Assembly: GCA_900751815.1 (NCBI GenBank)
Contig: CAADST010000166.1
Location: 1 to 6,704, forward strand
Length of the DNA: 6,704 nt
Direction: 5' to 3'
From: Bacilli bacterium
GTDB lineage: Bacteria > Bacillota_I > Bacilli_A > RF39 > UBA660
A program made the position numbers and the translations under genes. The notes under the pieces were generated by a model, which saw nothing but the letters and a program-made list of their open reading frames with translations, did not search any database and was not told the origin of the DNA. Below, piece by piece: positions 6,692-6,704 of the stretch; the stretch's first letter is position 1, and each line of letters opens with the position of its first letter.

Positions 6692-6704
6692 AAACGATTT
6701 AATA

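Noticed and set aside
1..6704. CRISPR array, tRNA, rRNA or insertion sequence
   Set aside because: No spaced direct repeats, cloverleaf-like segments, rRNA stretches or transposase coding were seen on either strand.

Overview
The window is AT-rich DNA, about 30% G+C or lower by eye, from a Firmicutes/Tenericutes-type bacterium. Three things support this. DnaK lacks the insertion of roughly 24 residues that Gram-negative DnaK proteins carry in the N-terminal lobe. Shine-Dalgarno sites are purine-rich, and the promoters are near-consensus sigma-A type. The standard code applies: every Trp codon I checked is TGG, and the peptidase gene ends in TGA directly on the dnaJ start, so this is not a UGA=Trp mycoplasma. 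An uncultured gut lineage such as RF39 or the Erysipelotrichia is plausible, mainly because of the surface-protein family at the right end, but that placement is an inference.

Left region (1-4943, + strand): a chaperone cluster of dnaK, an M3-family oligoendopeptidase F gene, then dnaJ. It closes with a strong intrinsic terminator at 4910-4943. A perfect 14-bp hairpin without a proper U-tract separates dnaK from the peptidase. The peptidase and dnaJ overlap by four bases (ATGA), so they are probably translationally coupled. A peptidase gene between dnaK and dnaJ is unusual and suggests one transcript supplying both folding and peptide clean-up. No complete CIRCE element is visible in the 81 bases before dnaK, and grpE and hrcA are not in view.

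Middle region (4944-5088): a spacer of about 145 bases with no convincing gene. It is somewhat richer in G+C than its surroundings and is open in one frame on each strand for most of its length. It may be a gene remnant or a structured element.

Right region (5089-6704): two very small XRE-type helix-turn-helix proteins on the minus strand, one base apart, ending in their own terminator. They diverge from a + strand gene for a membrane-anchored or secreted protein that has a textbook TTGACA-N18-TATAAT promoter. The likely arrangement is a small regulator operon whose products bind the shared 132-bp intergenic region and control themselves, the surface gene, or both. The surface protein appears to stop before the C-terminal part I would expect for its family, 13 bases from the window edge.
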